DNA from: Lactarius indigo
Lineage: Eukaryota; Basidiomycota; Agaricomycetes; Russulales; Russulaceae
Reading direction: 5' to 3'
Length of the DNA stretch: 64,000 nt
NCBI GenBank assembly: GCA_025766275.1
Contig: JAFKAC010000019.1
Coordinates: 310,001 to 374,000 of the forward strand
The notes beneath the pieces were generated by a model. It did not search any database. It was not told where the DNA came from and saw only the letters and a list, made by a program, of their open reading frames with translations. Of the stretch, positions 34,449 through 46,078 are shown in pieces. The translations under genes were made by a program, and so were the position numbers. The stretch's first letter is position 1. Each line of letters starts with the position of its first letter.

Positions 34449-35743
34449 ATGCAGGCTTTCCAGCTCCCTCAGACGTGCACACTCTCCCCCCTGAGTCTGT
34501 CCCATCTCTGTGCCGAATACCTCTGTGCTCAGTTCCAATACAAGTTAAACCAGCGCTCCTCTCAGCCAATCAGTGTTGCTAAGGCACCACAAGCTCCCTT
34601 GATGCTGCTGGTGCCTCTAATTTCAGAGCTGGATTGAATTGCACTCACTCTGGTGGATGCATTCATGAACCGTGGTTAGTGACACAGACTGGGCACTCAG
34701 ACATATATCCTGAGACAATCCAAGCAGTGCAGATAAACTGGGATATTACACATTATGCAGATAAGCTCCCAATGAAGCCAAACAATCCAGGAACCCAGGT
34801 GTCCAAGCAGAAAGAGGCCAGCCTGAAGAGGCAATATCCTCCGCTGGAGGGTACGGCAGCTGCCCTTACCATTTCAAGGCCCTGCATTGTCATTGACAAC
34901 CAAGGAATGATATTGGCATGGCATCTTCCTGGAATCTTGAATGATTCTTGGCAGGTAAGTTTACTCACCTTGTCCGATCACCGCATCAAATATAATGTAT
35001 TTTAGGGTGAAATGATGGCAGCAACAGAGAAGCTACATTTTTTGTTGAGCAAGCGTCAAAGTAGCACATCTTGGTGTGTTGATCCAGAAATATTTCCTTC
35101 AGGGCTAGAGGGCCTTCAGGGGGTGATCAACATATCACCTGCATGGTTCCAACAAGGACATGAGGTGAATTTTCTCTACCAGTAATGTTTTATCATTCAG
35201 CAGCTGATTTCAATTGAGATGGTACAACCACACCCTCAGGTCGGTGCGGCTTTGAGAAAGCCAGCTGTCTTGGACTGGCTAGATTGCATCACTCAATCCA
35301 ATTCAATATTGAGTGCAATCCTGGCTGTCATTCATCCGGAGCTTTATAATGCCGGTCAGGATACCTTCAAACGGCTAAGAGAATGTGCTGAGATCCAGCC
35401 ACAGGATGTCCTCCGTCAATGGACATCCGTTTTCAACGGCGTCTCTGTCATTTGTAATCGCCTCACGCCGCCACATCAGGACGGAAATTCCAGGAAACAA
35501 TGGTATGATTTGCTGGCGTCTGTTGGGCGCTACCGAAATTGCAATTTGAGGCTGCCGGGAATTGGACTCTCGCTGGAGTATGGTCCTGGTTCAGTAGTTG
35601 GCCTGTTAGGGGGGACGCTGGAGCATGAAGTGCACAATTTTGAAGGAGAAAGAGTATGCTACGCATACTTCATGAGGGATAGAGTACATGAGTGGGCAGG
35701 GGTTCCAGGGAATTCTTGGATGAACATAGCCCACTATCAGTAA
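34449..35743 (+). pseudogene. TET/JBP-type 2OG-Fe(II) dioxygenase carried by the KDZ element
   Basis: Exons 34449-34674, 34728-34954, 35006-35164 and 35201-35743 chain in frame (385 codons), introns 36-53 nt. The last exon has the double-stranded beta-helix signature: TPPHQDGNS (HxD iron ligands), then GRYRNCNLRLPGIGLSLEY, GSVVGLLGGTLEHEV (distal His) and YAYFMRDRVHEWAG (Arg for 2-oxoglutarate). This matches the fungal TET/JBP family, which oxidises 5-methylcytosine and is known to travel with KDZ transposons. One in-frame TGA at 34635-34637 sits between SELD and IALTLVDAF in exon 1. The catalytic part is intact, so the gene is either recently inactivated or starts further downstream. No other break seen. 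Confidence 0.75.
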
Positions 35744-37005
35744 CATAGCGACTGTCAAAGCTTTCTCCTATATATCTTTTCTTGACTTAGCAAGGCCAGA
35801 ATTCGATACCACTAGCAATGGGAATCAGTGTAATAGGGCATGGCTATTATGGTATATCTATGATTTCGGCAGCTCACTGTCGGTGCAAGGTTTCACAAAT
35901 ACAAAGAAATATTGTTATTTTTGTGGCAGCTCACCAAACGTCTTGAACAGAAATGGTGATCCATAGTAAATTACAATCCCTCTCTATGAAAAATCTCTCT
36001 CAGCTCCCTCTCCTGAGCTGCCAGACAACACTCTATTTGGGGCATTACCAATGACATCTCATTCATTGGCTAGCTACTAACATCAGACCTGGGTGATGCT
36101 ATGATATAGGGAAGATGTAGTTTCTGGATCTTCCTCCTTAACAGATACCCTTATCGCTGCAGGATCTGAGCTCTACACTGCTAGGAAACTACATCAGCAT
36201 ATTTGGGCATACCCCCCATGGTGGATCCATGGCTTCGGTAGCTCATTTGTTAGTACGATATTTTGCAGATACAACATTATATTGTTTTTCGGTAGATCAG
36301 TAAATGTCTCTGGAGCGATAATTCCTGGTAATTGTCCCTCAGCCAAGTCAAACTGTTTGCCATCTTAATGGGGCGTACTCATGTCACACTCCTAGAGACC
36401 ATACTATCGAGCCTTGTCTCAATCACAAGAGAAATATCTTGTTTTTTGTCAAGACAGACGGCATCTGTGTTATCTCTGTGTTATATTGCCGAGGCTGCCG
36501 AGATGGTAATATGGTCTAGTACACTTTCGGTAGCTACCAATCAACCAAATGGTAGAAACCCTAAAATAATGACAGACACCGCTGCCAGGTACCTTGAGAA
36601 GGCACACTTTTGCATAAACAGAACTGTTGACCCCAAATTTGTGCTTCACAGTTGAGGATGAACGAAGCAACATGCTATTAAAGGGTATCTCATGTCATAT
36701 ATAATAGATAAAATATGTGCTACATGAGAGAACAGCCTGAAGTGGTTTAAGTAGTTGCCGATAGTAGTGTAAGTGACCACAGGTCCAGTCCAGACCAGTT
36801 TAACAGCACAAAGTGGTTTGATTGGCTGCCAAACCTGGTTTATCTAAGCTACCGACAGTAGCGTGAGTGACCACAGGTCAAGTCCGGACCGCAAAATCCA
36901 CAGACGCAATACCCAGCCAGCCAAAGCTGCTGACAGGTTAATTGGAGGCACTGCTTCTTCAGGGACATATACTGCAACACACGACACATCCATTCTTAGT
37001 TTCCC
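35744..37005. other. Non-coding part of KDZ matrix
   Basis: About 1.3 kb without a convincing gene. It contains several copies of TTCGGCAGCT or TTCGGTAGCT (for example near 35870, 36235, 36290, 36525), and a duplicated phrase with AGTGAGTGACCACAGGT near 36770 and 36860. It probably holds the transposase promoter and transposase-binding motifs. Confidence 0.5.
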
Positions 37006-39099
37006 ATGGCACGCAAGGGTGTGAAGGCATCCAAATTCCTCCACAGAAAGTCTAAGGCTAAGGTGATTGAGTGGGTGTCCCGAGAAGGCTCCCGAGGAAC
37101 CAGAAATATCCCGGTAGAAGTAGGCACCTCAACAAATCTGCCGACACCAAGACAAGATGCTGGCAGAATGGAGATAGACAACCATGGGGCAATATTGGAT
37201 GAAACCGACCCTGCGTCCATGGATGTTGATGAGACAATCTGGATAGAGGAGCCATTCATACCTGAACAGACGAGAGTGGGTTTGCATCCATGCCCTTCTC
37301 CAATAGTATTTTACATGTTCTCCCAGTCCCAGCACATATACATGGAAGAATTTATTCCTAGGATTGGCCCCTACTTGCGTTGCCTCCTCAACTCTGAGGG
37401 TGTCCCAGCTATGACAATGTGCCAGGGCTGCATGTCTGCCCCATTTGAGTGGAGATGTACTGACTGCTTCCCTGCTCTGGTGCTCTGCAAGGAGTGCTGC
37501 CGAAAATCACATAACCGGCTTCCGTTCCACAGGGTTCAGAAGTGGACAGGGAAATACTTCATGCCGTCGTGGTTGCGGGAGGTTGGGATATGCTTGCGTC
37601 TTGGGCACTCTGGGGATTTGTGCCCAATTCAAAGTGTGCATTGCCAACCCTTTTATTTTTTAAATCTCATTCCAAAAAATACAGTCACAGAGGTGCTATG
37701 ATGCTGATGAAGACTGCCAGGTCGGTAGCCACAGAGAGTATCATGCAGCTGCCGACCTTGGCTTCGACAGTCCAAAACCTGGGCGTCATGATAAAGAGGG
37801 AAATCAAATAATAACTGTCATTGATAGGTCTGGAATCCACGAGATTGGCGTCAGCTGGTGCTTCTGCCCTGAAGCTCCCAAGCACGACATGCAGTTGATG
37901 ATGGCAGGGCTCTTTCCAGCCACATTTCGCAACCCAAAGACAGCATTTACCTTCCGGGTGCTAGAAGACTTCCATTTGGACAATCTTGAATGCAAGACGA
38001 CTCCAAGCCAATTTTTCAGTCGCCTAAGGAGACTCACAAATGATGAGTTTCCAAATTCAGTGCCGGTAAGAGAACTTAGCACATCTGCCGATAGCAGACT
38101 AATCGGCAGCTTTAGGACCGATATCGGGAGCTGCTGAGGGTCTCCCGGCAGTGGAGAGTACTCATTGATGAACAGCAAACACAGAGGGCATACTCACAGA
38201 GACAAAGTAGACTGTGGTGAGATATGCTGGAGTGCTGGAAGCAGAGGTGAGACAGGGATCTTGCAAGTAAAGCAAAGGGAGTCTGGCACACAAGCAGTGA
38301 GAACTGATGTTGTTACATTGGAGAGAAGGGAGCTTACCTGGCACACAAGCAGTGAGAACTGATGTGGACCAGGAGCATACATGGTACTCTACTTATACAC
38401 TTTCTGGTAGTGACACTGTATAAGGGATGTAACACTAAGTCACGCAGCACAAGGAAGTATTGTTCTACAAACGGACAAAGGAGTGGACGTTCTGAGAACA
38501 AGGAAAGAAAGAATAAGGAGAGTCCAGAAGCAAATGATATCATAGTGACATCATAATAAAGATAAAGCTAAGTACGGAACAAAGGAAAGTACAAAGGCGT
38601 TTATACAACGCAGAGTTCGGATGTATGATGTCATAGAAGTACAGTGATGTCATAGATGACGCAATGGTAAGTCCAGATTGTACAGATCAATCAGTATCTA
38701 ATCTACAAGTCCTGTATATCTAATCTAAAGCAGTCCATGCTGCAAGTCCAGTCCGTACGAGCCGCTAAGTGCGCAAGGGTCACTTATCAACACTCATTTC
38801 CCGGAAGAGATTCGGTTTCGGGTATGGGGAGAATGAAGAACAGAAGCCAGGATCAACAGCTATATTCTGTGCTTTGTGTGCACAACCTGGAATCAACCTC
38901 CCCGAGGATTGGAGAGTGTTTGAAAATAGGTGTGTCAATAGTCTTCGGTACCTAGTAACTGCCGACATATTACTTTAGCAAAACCCTTTTCATGCGGGGC
39001 TTCATGATGGATGGGAACTTCCAGGCAGAGCACATGAAGATGAGGAATCCCGAGAATGACATTCCACTCTCTGAAGGTACAGGATTCATGGTCAGTCAT
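37006..39099 (+). pseudogene. KDZ transposase, 5' part (CxC2-type cysteine cluster), interrupted
   Basis: Exons 37006-37275, 37327-37635, 37685-38065, 38116 onward (split by a solo LTR at 38166) and 38979-39099. The N terminus is short and basic, then FIPRIGPYLRCLLN and the cysteine cluster MCQGCMSAPFEWRC-x2-C with LCKECCRKSHNRLPFHR-x3-W, the CxC2-like zinc-binding module of KDZ transposases. Next come IGVSWCFCPEAP, LMMAGLFPATFRNPKTAFTF, DFHLDNLECKT and RKRFGFGYG with CALCAQPGINLPEDW, all canonical family blocks. The last exon ends in MMDGNFQAEHMKMRNP. The reading frame has no other disruption. It is broken only by the solo LTR and, at 39100, by LTR element A. It continues at 57331. Confidence 0.88.
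38166..38792. mobile_element. Solo LTR in transposase exon
   Basis: 627 bp, starts TGATGAACAG and ends TATCAACA, flanked by exact CTCAT copies (38161-38165, 38793-38797). Removing it and one CTCAT makes the transposase frame continuous between the SRQWR block and RKRFGFGYG, which confirms the borders. Inside is a ~26-bp direct repeat beginning GGCACACAAGCAGTG near 38288 and 38340. A TATAAG box on the minus strand near 38395 suggests minus orientation. Confidence 0.82.
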
Positions 39100-39562
39100 G
39101 TAACGCCGTCACGACGTTAGCTCGACTTGAGCTCGATAAGGCGACTCTTTGACTTAGCTAATCACGCCCAAAGGCGTATGGCTCGAAGGCGGGTTCTAGA
39201 TGTACGCAGACACTAGGATCTTGGCGGTACCTCTCCTGTATATAGAGGTACGTCTGAAGAAGTGACAAAACTGGAAGAGACAAGAAGTGACGATTGAAGA
39301 AGACCAAGATGGTGTGTCTTGGTCTTCCGCAGCTATCTTAAATACAAGATGAGCAGGCTACCAAGCACTGCTATGAGTCACCGTATTGTAGCGTCCAACG
39401 TATCGCATAAGTAGCGCAATCCTAGTACTACTACTACCTGTACTAGGGTCGAGTCATCTCTCAACTCCTAACTCCTATCGTAAATGCCGAGTCTGTGACT
39501 AATCTACCTTACCACCGTAGTCACAACCGGTACAGTAAGGGTCCGATACGAGAACCGTAACA
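39100..39562 (-). repeat. 3' LTR of element A
   Basis: Downstream LTR in the minus-strand sense. Includes TATA-like TTAAATA (plus-strand reading) and a hairpin GAAGACCAAGA / TCTTGGTCTTC around the predicted transcript start. Confidence 0.9.
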
Positions 39563-39575
39563 TCACCCCCTTCTT
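39563..39575 (-). other. Polypurine tract of element A
   Basis: Read on the minus strand: AAGAAGGGGGTGA directly before the LTR start TGTTACGG. Confidence 0.75.
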
Positions 39576-39592
39576 AGCGTGAGTCCCCAGAC

Positions 39593-42500
39593 TCACCGAA
39601 AGTCCTGCGCCGTCCATGTGGATTGCTCATTGTTGATCCTTTCAAAGACGTTAGCCCTCTCCAAGCGGTAGATACAATCCCACTTGTCGTCCCTTGCCGA
39701 CAGTCGCATTGCCTGAAGCTGGCGAATGCGGGCTGCGAGCCATTCTTCTTCGTATGCGGCTGCTCGATAACGCGTCACCTCTGCGGTCAGGGACTCGTCC
39801 CCGATGCGGTTCAGTGCGCGGTCCGTGATCTTGTCGGAGGCGAGGATAACTAGATCCTCGTGGGCGATGAAGGCGCGTCCTGCAGCCGATAGCATCGGGA
39901 AGGCGTAGAGGGGTTTGCCGTAGAGACAGGGAGAGCCGGGGATAAGCCCCAGTACAAAAGGATTCGCACCTCCGACAATCTGAATATGGCTGGCGTTCCT
40001 CTCTACGCCGTCGGGCCCAGTGATGGGGAAATGAATGTAATGGGGCTGTCGATTCGCCCTGAACCCTTCAGGCGCAAGGACCTGCGCCGGGTCGTCATCG
40101 TGCGTGATGGGGGTGTGAAGTGCGACGCCGGGCAGTCGCACACGTCCTCGAGACATGGCGGTTCCGTCGGTGTGGACGAGCCATGGGGTGATTCGGGGAT
40201 TAGTAGGGTGGCTGTGCGTTCGAAGGAGGGGGTGTCTGACCGGGTAGTAATCCTCGTCGTCAGTGTAAGCCTCGTCGTTAGGGAGCGCTGCCTGCGCTGC
40301 CGCAACTCGCTCAATCTCTTCTGCGCTAAGCGCAGTTGTTCGTCGGCCCACTCCTTCGCCATCCTCTGCCAGTCCTCCACTGCTTCTAACTCCTGTTGGG
40401 TCTTCGAGAGGGCGGTCGGCGGGGAGAATTCCCCTTGTGCCGATGAGGTCGTCACCTGGGGGGATAATGGCAACGGGTTCTCGATTGCCGTTGTCGTCTC
40501 TGAAGATGTGAGCAATGGCATGCTGCTGCTCGTCGTCGGGCTGGCGAGTCGGGTCGGGGAACCTCTGTAGGACATTAGCCCATTCTTGAGCGGTGATATG
40601 CCCCGTTCGCATGTCTGCAGGTGTGTACAGAGTGAGCTGGACCTGTTGAACCACGGTTTCTTCGTCGTCTTCGATGAGGTTGGCGGCATCTTGTGCGACT
40701 TGGTCGAGGAGGATCGCCGTGGTGACATGTCTGAGAGGAGAGGTGGGCATAGAAGTATGAGCGGATCGGAGGTAGGAGGGATACTCTCCTTGATCGTTCA
40801 CGGGCTGGCTTTTAAAGGATCGTATGGCCATCCGGCCCGCTTGATACGCCTTGATCGCGTCTGGTGCGAATACGTCATCCTTGTCGACCCACTGATTTTC
40901 CGAGTCTGGATAACCCTTCCATTTGATGAGGTATTGGAGCTTCTTGCGGCGGCCGAAATGCCGCGAATCTAGAATGGCCTCGACTTCGTATTCTTCTTCG
41001 CCTTCCACGAGATCCAGTGGTGGTCGTGGGAAGTTCTTGCCATGAAAGGTCGTACTTTTGTAAGGCGTAAGGAGATCAATGTGAAACACTGGATGGATGC
41101 TCCACTGCGTGGGAAGTTCGAGACGGTAGTTGTATGGAGACATCACCTGTACCACTCTAAATGGTCCGTGGCGTCGCGCCGCTAATTTTGCCGTGGGTTG
41201 ATTGGTCCGTAGATGTCTTCCCTCTAGCCACACTTGATCACCGATTCGATAGCGTGGAGTATCCTTATGCCGGACCCAGCTATCTTGTGCCTTTTTGATA
41301 AGGTCTTGGGCAAGTCGGCACGCTTCCTTTAATTGTGTCAGTCTGGTGATCACATTTGGGATTGGAGATGGCTTATCCGTCCAATCAGCCGTCGGGTTGT
41401 ATCCCATCAGAAGCATGAACGGTGATTGTTTCATGTGTTCATGGGGCCAGTTGTTGTGAGCGAATTCTGCTATTGGAAGATATTCCGCCCAGTTATCTTG
41501 ACGCTCGTTGGCCCAGAATCGTAGATATTGTTCAAGCCACTGATTGGTTCGTTCTGACTGCCCATCCGTACGTGGGTGATAAGCCGTGGAAATGTTCTGT
41601 TGGATGCCCAATATGCGGCACACTTCTCGTGTGAATTTGGAAGTAAATCGGGGGTCTCAGTCGCTGATGATTTTATGTGGTAGCCCGAATCGTCTGAACA
41701 CATGGTTGACGTATAGAATGGTGGTCCCCTCTGCCGTGATCTCCTCGTTGCATGGGATGAATATGGATGCCTTGCTACAGTCGTGATCAGTGATGGTTAG
41801 AATACTGTTGTACGACTGTGAGGTCGGCAGTTTAGTGATGAAGTCAAGGGCGATGGTATGGAAAGGAGGGGCATCCGTGGCGGTGGTGATTGGGTGTAGT
41901 GGGGCACGGGTTGGTCTGGTATTGACTTTGTTTCGCTGACAGTCAGCGCATCCTGTAACATACTCGTATACGTCCTGGCGAATGCTTGGCCACCAGTGGT
42001 GTCGTTCTACGATTCGTTGCGTCCTGCTTATCCCGGGGTGTCCGTGTACTGGTGGGTCATGGTGATCTTGTATGATGGCCCGATACGTCGTCATGGGTCC
42101 TGTGACTACCAGTCGTCCATCCTTATACCACTCTCCTTCTATCTTTTTGAGGCGATGGGCATCGACCCAGGTTTTGATTATGGTGGGGTCTTGTCGTCGC
42201 CTCAGTGGTTGCATCATGGGGTGTATTTCCAGCGTACATGCAGCGTTAGTGGCTTGTATGAATATCTCCGGAGGTAGGACAACCACACCTTGGTTGTCTC
42301 CTTCTCCTTGGTCATAGTCCGGTCGCCTTGATAGCGCATCCGCTCTTCCATTGTTCTTCCCTTTGATGTGATGGATCTCGAAATCGTACTCCATTAATTC
42401 TAATACCTCTCGAGCAACCCTTTGACTGATCTTTTGCGGAGTCTTCCAGTATTGGAGATTGAGGTGGTCTGAAAATATTTTGATCTTGTGTGGAGACCCT

Positions 42501-44218
42501 GCAAGTAGAGGTCTCCAGTGGCGAAGGGCTTTGACAATAGCGAGGAGTTCTAGGTCGTAAATGTCGTAATTTCGTTCTGCTTCGTTTAGCGTCACCGAAT
42601 AATACCCTATAGGGTGCTTGCGACCGTCATTTTTCTTCTGTAGGAGTACCGCACCTACCGCGAATCCTGACGCGTCGACCTCTAGCTCGAACTGGTCTTG
42701 TAAGTTGGGGTGTGCTAATACTGGTTCTTCGGTTACAAGTCGTTTGAGGGTCTTGAAGGCCCGATCTTCATCATCTCCCCAATTCCACTTGGCATCTTTC
42801 CTCGTTAATCGGTTGAGTGGTCGCGCGTGGGTTGCGAAACCTCGGATGAAAAGACGGTAAAAGTTGCAGAAGCCCAAAAATGACCGTATGTCCCTGACCT
42901 TAGTTGGTGTTGGCCAGTCTCTAATACCGCGAACTTTTACCGGGTCCATACGCGTTACCCCCCTTTCAAGGATTACCCCCAGGTAATCCATCCGAGGTTG
43001 ATGGAAAAGGCATTTTTCGAGTTTGAAGTAGAGGTCGTGGTCCTGGGCGACGCGAAGAACGTCTGTCACTGCGGCGATGTGGTCAGCGGATGTAGAGCCT
43101 TCGCGTGTGGCAATGCCAATGTCATCCATGTAGACATGAATGATGGTACCGCGGAGTTCGTGTTTTGCGATGGTGTCACGATAGATGTGGTTCATCATTG
43201 TTTGGAAGGTGGCCGGCGAGTTGGTGAGACCGAAGAACATGACCGTCGGCTCAAAAAGGCCAAACTTGGTCTTGAAGGCCGCCTTTTCCTGATCACCGTC
43301 TCGTATGCGGATATTATTGTACCCCCAGCGAATATCGAGTTTTGTATAGATGTGAGCGTTGCTAAGGTCGTAGATGAGGTCTTGAATTAGGGGGAGTGGG
43401 TACTGATTTCGTATAGTGTATGAATTGATGGTACGATAGTCCTGCACAGGGCGTAGCTTTCCGTCCTTCTTTTTGACAAAGAAGAATGATGATGCATACG
43501 GGGAGATGGAGGGTCTTAGATATCCTTGCTGCAGTTTCTCGTCTAGGAACTCCTTGAGTTTCCCTTCTTCTTCTTGCGTTAGTGGGTATATTTTACAGTC
43601 TATTGCCGAGGGGGTATTTGGTTTGAAGTCTATTGCGTGGTCCCATGGCCTGGCAGGGGGGAATCGTTGTGATGCTTCTTCGCTGAAGAGTTGTTGAAAA
43701 GCGTGGTAGACTGCCGGCAGCTCTATGGGCTTCTCCTCCCCTTTGGCCTGAATGGCCAATTCTGTAGACGTAGTTGCTCGCAAGTACGTGTCTTCCTTGT
43801 CCAGTTCGAGGACTATTGCCTCCTTTTCTTTGTTAGTTAGTGTGGTCGCGATGACAGTGTGACGATCCAGACTGTCCTGTGTGCTAATTACGACCGGCAT
43901 GACTTTTTCGTGTATGACCACGTCTCGCCAGTTAATGGTTGGTTCGTAGGTTGCCAACCAAGGGTAGCCTAGGACGATCTCTTCGCTTCCAAGGTTCGTG
44001 ATGAGAAATCGCATGGTTCTGTGATACCCGTTGGCGTATACGTCCAGATCGGTGAAGTGAGTGATGGACCCAGCTTTATTTTCCTTACTGTCTATGTTCC
44101 AGACTTTTCGTGGTTGGGTCAGTTGTTGGACCCCTATACCCATCTTCTTGACGAAATTCGGGTGTATGAAGTTGTCGGTGGCTCCTGAGTCCACCAATGC
44201 TCTTATGTCGGCCATTCA
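39593..44218 (-). pseudogene. Element A pol: protease-RT-RNase H-integrase-chromodomain
   Basis: Minus strand. Protease LVDSGATDNFI near 44180; RT with the YMDDIGIAT catalytic motif near 43130; RNase H with EVDASGFAVGAVL and the ELLAIVKALRHW block (42700-42520); integrase zinc finger HPGISRTQ...CADCQRN near 41960; core DFITKLPTS, ISD-x-DPRFTS and TAYHPRTDGQSERTN (41840-41530); chromodomain VEAILDSRHF...YLIKWKGYPDSENQW near 40960. A ~450-residue C-terminal extension of unknown role follows. In-frame TGA codons at 41657-41659 (in the D of the integrase core, where Arg is expected) and 44216-44218 (just before the protease) kill the frame. CGA to TGA explains both. Confidence 0.9.
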
Positions 44219-44318
44219 GTAATTTGTGCGAATCGAGACTGGAATTCGGAGAGAACGAAAGCGCGTCATGATTACAGAATTACAGTTTAAAGCCCTTACC
44301 CAGGCCGATGGGTTCAGG

Positions 44319-45365
44319 CGCTCCAAAAACCCTCTTTCCCCCATAGATCCTGCAATATCAGGTCTTTTACTTTGTCGGGTGCGTTTGCAACGCCGGTAAG
44401 CCATTCTTTGGCGCGTTCTTCGGCTGTTTTGCTGGTTGAGGCAGCCTGTATCTGGGCTGGCAGTGACTCTTGCGTGTAGTAGTCGGTTTCCGTGGTTCAG
44501 ACGTTGGAAGGTCCGGGATTCTGTGGTTGCCACTGCCGCGGCTGCCTAGGATGGGGGCAATTTCGTGAGAGATGACCTGGTGCGTTGCAGTTATAACACA
44601 ACACCGTCCTTAGGTCTCGTCGCGACCCTCCCCTTCCTCGACCTCTGACTCCCGGCCCTCCTCTTGGTGGGAAGGGAGGTAGGTTAGTATATGGTGGTTT
44701 GCCATAGTCGATGTCTTCCGATCCTGCTAGTCGCGCCTTTGTTCGGTTGGCGGAAGTATCCATTGCCCATGGATTGGCAAGGTTCTGGGGGACGGTCCAT
44801 CCGGCATTACCTGTCTTTTTGGGCTTGTTGTCTTTGTACTCATCCACTCGTGCGCGGATGTGGATGTAATTGCGTTGCCTACGAAGCGTCGCTCGCTTCC
44901 ATTCGTCGAACGTCTCCGGTTCGTCCAGGTCGTAGGTTTTCTCGTAAAGTTTCTTAGGCAGCCCCTTGGTAAAAAGGTCGATTGTTTGGGGGTCGTTGAG
45001 GCGGTATCCGGCTTTCCTAGCGGCTTCTTCAAACTCATTGACGTATTTATCAATATCCCCATCAACCATTTTGAGCCCCTTTCTGAGAAGCGCTTGAGCT
45101 TGTTCGCGTTCGAGGGTGTTGACGAACCTTTGGTTAAATCCTTCTGCCACCGCGTTCCACAGGTCGCGTGTGTGCTGGTCTATTCCTCGTTGTATTTGCC
45201 GGTTGAGCCATTTGAGGTACGAAAGTACCCATTCGCTGACTGATACCCCTTTTATATAGGACAGGAATAGGAGACTTCGTCGATAGTCGTTGCGCATGAC
45301 AGCATGACAGGGGTGTCGAGGTTCATTCCCCAGTATACATGCCATTGCGTGAGGAATGAGTCCAC
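44319..45365 (-). pseudogene. Element A gag, C-terminal part with CCHC zinc knuckle
   Basis: Contains the capsid-like blocks WVLSYLKWLNRQIQRGID and GLPKKLYEKTYDLDEPETF and the zinc knuckle CYNCNAPGHLSRNC near 44600. A TGA at 44497-44499 interrupts the frame, which then stays open to a second TGA near 44320. A perfect 8-bp tandem duplication GCATGACA at 45294-45309 causes a frameshift. The N-terminal half of gag is on the other side of element B at 55889-56841. Confidence 0.85.
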
Positions 45366-46063
45366 TGTGGTGAACTCACTGTCACTCGACAGCGAGGGAT
45401 ATGGTTGAAGACGACGGCGGGCAAGGTAAAGACGGAGAGAGCGTCGAAGGGGGCGGAGAGGAGGCATCTTGGCTCAGAGGAGATAGTGGCACACACAAGG
45501 TGGGGCACTTCGAAGGAGCTGCGAGGCAAGAGAGGGAAGATGTCACAAGTGGACAGTCTGAGGGACTGTCCGGTAGATTGGGCTAGCTTATATACTACAG
45601 GGGGTGGTCTGTGCGTAGGTTTAGGGCAGGCTTAGGGCCTGTCCACGAGTGCTGCGTAATACTGCGGATTGGAACATTCTAGAGACTAGTTATTAATACT
45701 TGTCCAATCAGAATAAAGGATAAGCATGGTACGACTGCGCCGCAGTCGATGATGCCATATTGCGCCATAGTGGCGTGATTCCGCAGCAACTGCGGAACCC
45801 GTGATAGGAACACATGTTCCTTGTGACTTGGTTGATTATCTTCGTTGATTGATAAACGATCAACCGTTGACTGATACACGTGCATGTACACATGTGACTT
45901 GGAAGGACAGAGTAATCATGTGACACATCACGTGACCGTCGGAGAGCGAAATTCAAACTCCGATTTCGGATTTCCCCTTTAGGAAGCTGATGACATAAGC
46001 CCGGTCCGGTCCGGTCCGGTCCTAAGCGCCTTGAGTCACGACCTGGTTTATAGGTTCATGACA
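45366..46063 (-). repeat. 3' LTR of element B
   Basis: 698 bp. On the minus strand TATATAAG followed 35 nt later by AGACTGTCCA, as in the 5' copy. Confidence 0.92.
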
Positions 46064-46078
46064 GTATCCCCTTTTTAG
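46064..46078 (-). other. Polypurine tract of element B
   Basis: Minus-strand AAAAAGGGGATAC abuts the LTR. The pol stop TAA lies at its upstream edge. Confidence 0.75.

Noticed and set aside
36332..36655. 107-codon ORF upstream of the transposase
   Set aside because: No domain, no splice partner, and motif-rich non-coding surroundings.
45323..45635. ORFs within the LTRs of element B on both strands (repeated at 55064-55460)
   Set aside because: Identical in both LTRs; plus-strand ones are antisense. Only the minus-strand leader next to the predicted intron is kept as an observation.
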